Source: Spirosoma fluviale (GTDB taxonomy: Bacteria > Bacteroidota > Bacteroidia > Cytophagales > Spirosomataceae). From it: a stretch of 13,957 bases of DNA. Location: the NCBI GenBank assembly GCA_945860325.1, contig CAMARL010000034.1, positions 1 to 13,957 on the forward strand, written 5' to 3'. Under the pieces are notes generated by a model. The model made no database searches and was not told the DNA's origin. It saw only the letters and a program-made list of their open reading frames with translations. The stretch's first letter is position 1. Each line of letters begins with the position of its first letter. Shown here piece after piece: positions 12,998-13,957 of this stretch. Made by a program: the position numbers and the translations under genes.

Positions 12998-13957
12998 ATG
13001 AAAAATCTATTTTTAACTATTGTTTTACAAATTGTAGCGATGCAAATCGGATATGGTCAAATCAATAATAAAAGAATAGAATTTCCCATTCAAGGAACTG
13101 ACTTAGAATCATTTAATATTCCTATTGGCGATCAAGGGGTAATTGTCTTATCACAATTAAATAAACAATCCTTTAACATTCGTAAATTTTCGACTGATTT
13201 AGAGCAAATATGGAGCAGTAATACAAATTTGGAGGCTAACTTAGACTATGTAACCTCTAGCTTTGATGGAACTATTTTATCATTACTATTTAGCCGATTT
13301 AGAAGCAATTCATATGTCATTTTCAGAGTTAAGGTAAATTCCGGAGAAATTACTAAATACCAAATTTATTCCGTGGACCGTATTGAAATTTCAAATTTCA
13401 AGGCCTTAAACTTCTCCTTATTCATTGGCGGCATGGTGAATAATCAACCAATCATTTTATTTACCAACTTAAAAGAGCGTAAAACAAGGATTTTACCGGC
13501 AGTCGTCAAAGGACAAGCTGAAATTCAATCCATGGATTTAGACACGATTCAACAACAAATTAATGTAACTTATTCGGTAGGCGGTAAGGCTAAAGATTAT
13601 CAATTAATCATCAAATCATTTGATGAAGATGGGAATCAAATAGGCCAAGTGTATATGAATCCTAGTGAAGAATTTGCGATGATGAATGGTAAGTTAAATC
13701 AGATAAATGACTCATTGCAAGTTATTGTGGGGACTTATGGCCACAAAAACAGTATAGGCTCATCCCGAGGTCCTAGTTCACAGGGTTTATATTTCAACTC
13801 ATTTATCGACGGTAACATCATTAAATCAACTTATTATAGTTTTACTAAGTTTACTGATTTTTTTAATTTTCTAACTCCTAAACAAAAGGAAAGGCAGGAG
13901 AAAAAAATAAAAGACAAGGAAGTGAAAGGAGAAGATTTGAGGTTGGATTACCGATTG
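12998..13957 (+). CDS. Secreted protein of unknown function (C-terminus outside window)
   Basis: An open frame of 320 codons from the ATG at 12998 to the end of the window, without a stop. MKNLFLTIVLQIVAMQIGYG is a signal peptide, probably cut before Gln21 (Gly18-Tyr-Gly20). No lipobox Cys is present. The mature part has many short beta segments (for example VIVLSQLNKQSFNIRKF at 48-64, YVIFRVKVNSGEITKYQIYS at 106-125, QPIILFTNL at 150-158), suggesting a beta-rich, perhaps propeller-like fold. Near the end GTYGHKNSIGSSRGPSSQGL (245-264) is Gly/Ser-rich, and a charged Lys/Glu stretch follows (295-313). I do not recognise the family. It begins 4 bases after the EVE stop and so belongs to the same run. 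Expected location is periplasm or outer surface. Confidence 0.85.
   Translation, partial: MKNLFLTIVLQIVAMQIGYGQINNKRIEFPIQGTDLESFNIPIGDQGVIVLSQLNKQSFNIRKFSTDLEQIWSSNTNLEANLDYVTSSFDGTILSLLFSRFRSNSYVIFRVKVNSGEITKYQIYSVDRIEISNFKALNFSLFIGGMVNNQPIILFTNLKERKTRILPAVVKGQAEIQSMDLDTIQQQINVTYSVGGKAKDYQLIIKSFDEDGNQIGQVYMNPSEEFAMMNGKLNQINDSLQVIVGTYGHKNSIGSSRGPSSQGLYFNSFIDGNIIKSTYYSFTKFTDFFNFLTPKQKERQEKKIKDKEVKGEDLRLDYRL

Overview
The window looks like ordinary chromosome from a low-GC member of the Bacteroidota, probably a Cytophagales-like aerobe. The lineage call is inference. It rests on four perfect matches to the Bacteroidota -7 promoter consensus TAnnTTTG (upstream of the cysteine desulfurase, rpmI, thrS and menE), the absence of clear Shine-Dalgarno sequences, AT-rich intergenic DNA, a MenE of only 354 residues, a DUF2452 protein, and a very large outer-membrane protein ending in an aromatic residue. 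I see no insertion sequence, prophage, CRISPR array, tRNA or rRNA, and no spacer longer than 106 bases.

Layout. Positions 1-659 (minus) hold the N-terminal 219 codons of a NifS/IscS-type cysteine desulfurase that runs off the left edge. Positions 691-4035 (minus) hold the classic translation cluster thrS-infC-rpmI-rplT, with a -7 element in front of thrS, a second one in front of rpmI, and a strong intrinsic terminator that begins at the rplT stop codon. Positions 4077-11221 (minus) are a tightly packed five-gene run: menE, an unrecognised 255-residue acidic protein, a class-3-like aldehyde dehydrogenase, a 943-residue protein that appears to join a gluzincin-type metalloprotease domain, a beta-propeller and an outer-membrane beta-barrel, and a TPR lipoprotein. 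Spacings are between a 34-base overlap and a 2-base gap, so one transcript is likely. No terminator is visible before thrS, so read-through into the translation cluster is possible.

An 84-base divergent region (11222-11305) separates this from a plus-strand run: DUF2452 protein, menB, an EVE-domain protein, and a secreted protein of unknown function that runs off the right edge. Gaps are 1, 1 and 4 bases.

Together: menE and menB encode consecutive steps of menaquinone synthesis (o-succinylbenzoate to its CoA ester, then to dihydroxynaphthoyl-CoA) and flank the divergent region, so the quinone pathway is split over two opposed operons. The remaining passengers are unusual partners. The most interesting object is the metalloprotease/propeller/barrel protein, translationally coupled to its TPR lipoprotein, which may form a cell-envelope unit. 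The rest is housekeeping. I did not find a convincing undescribed defence or mobile system.
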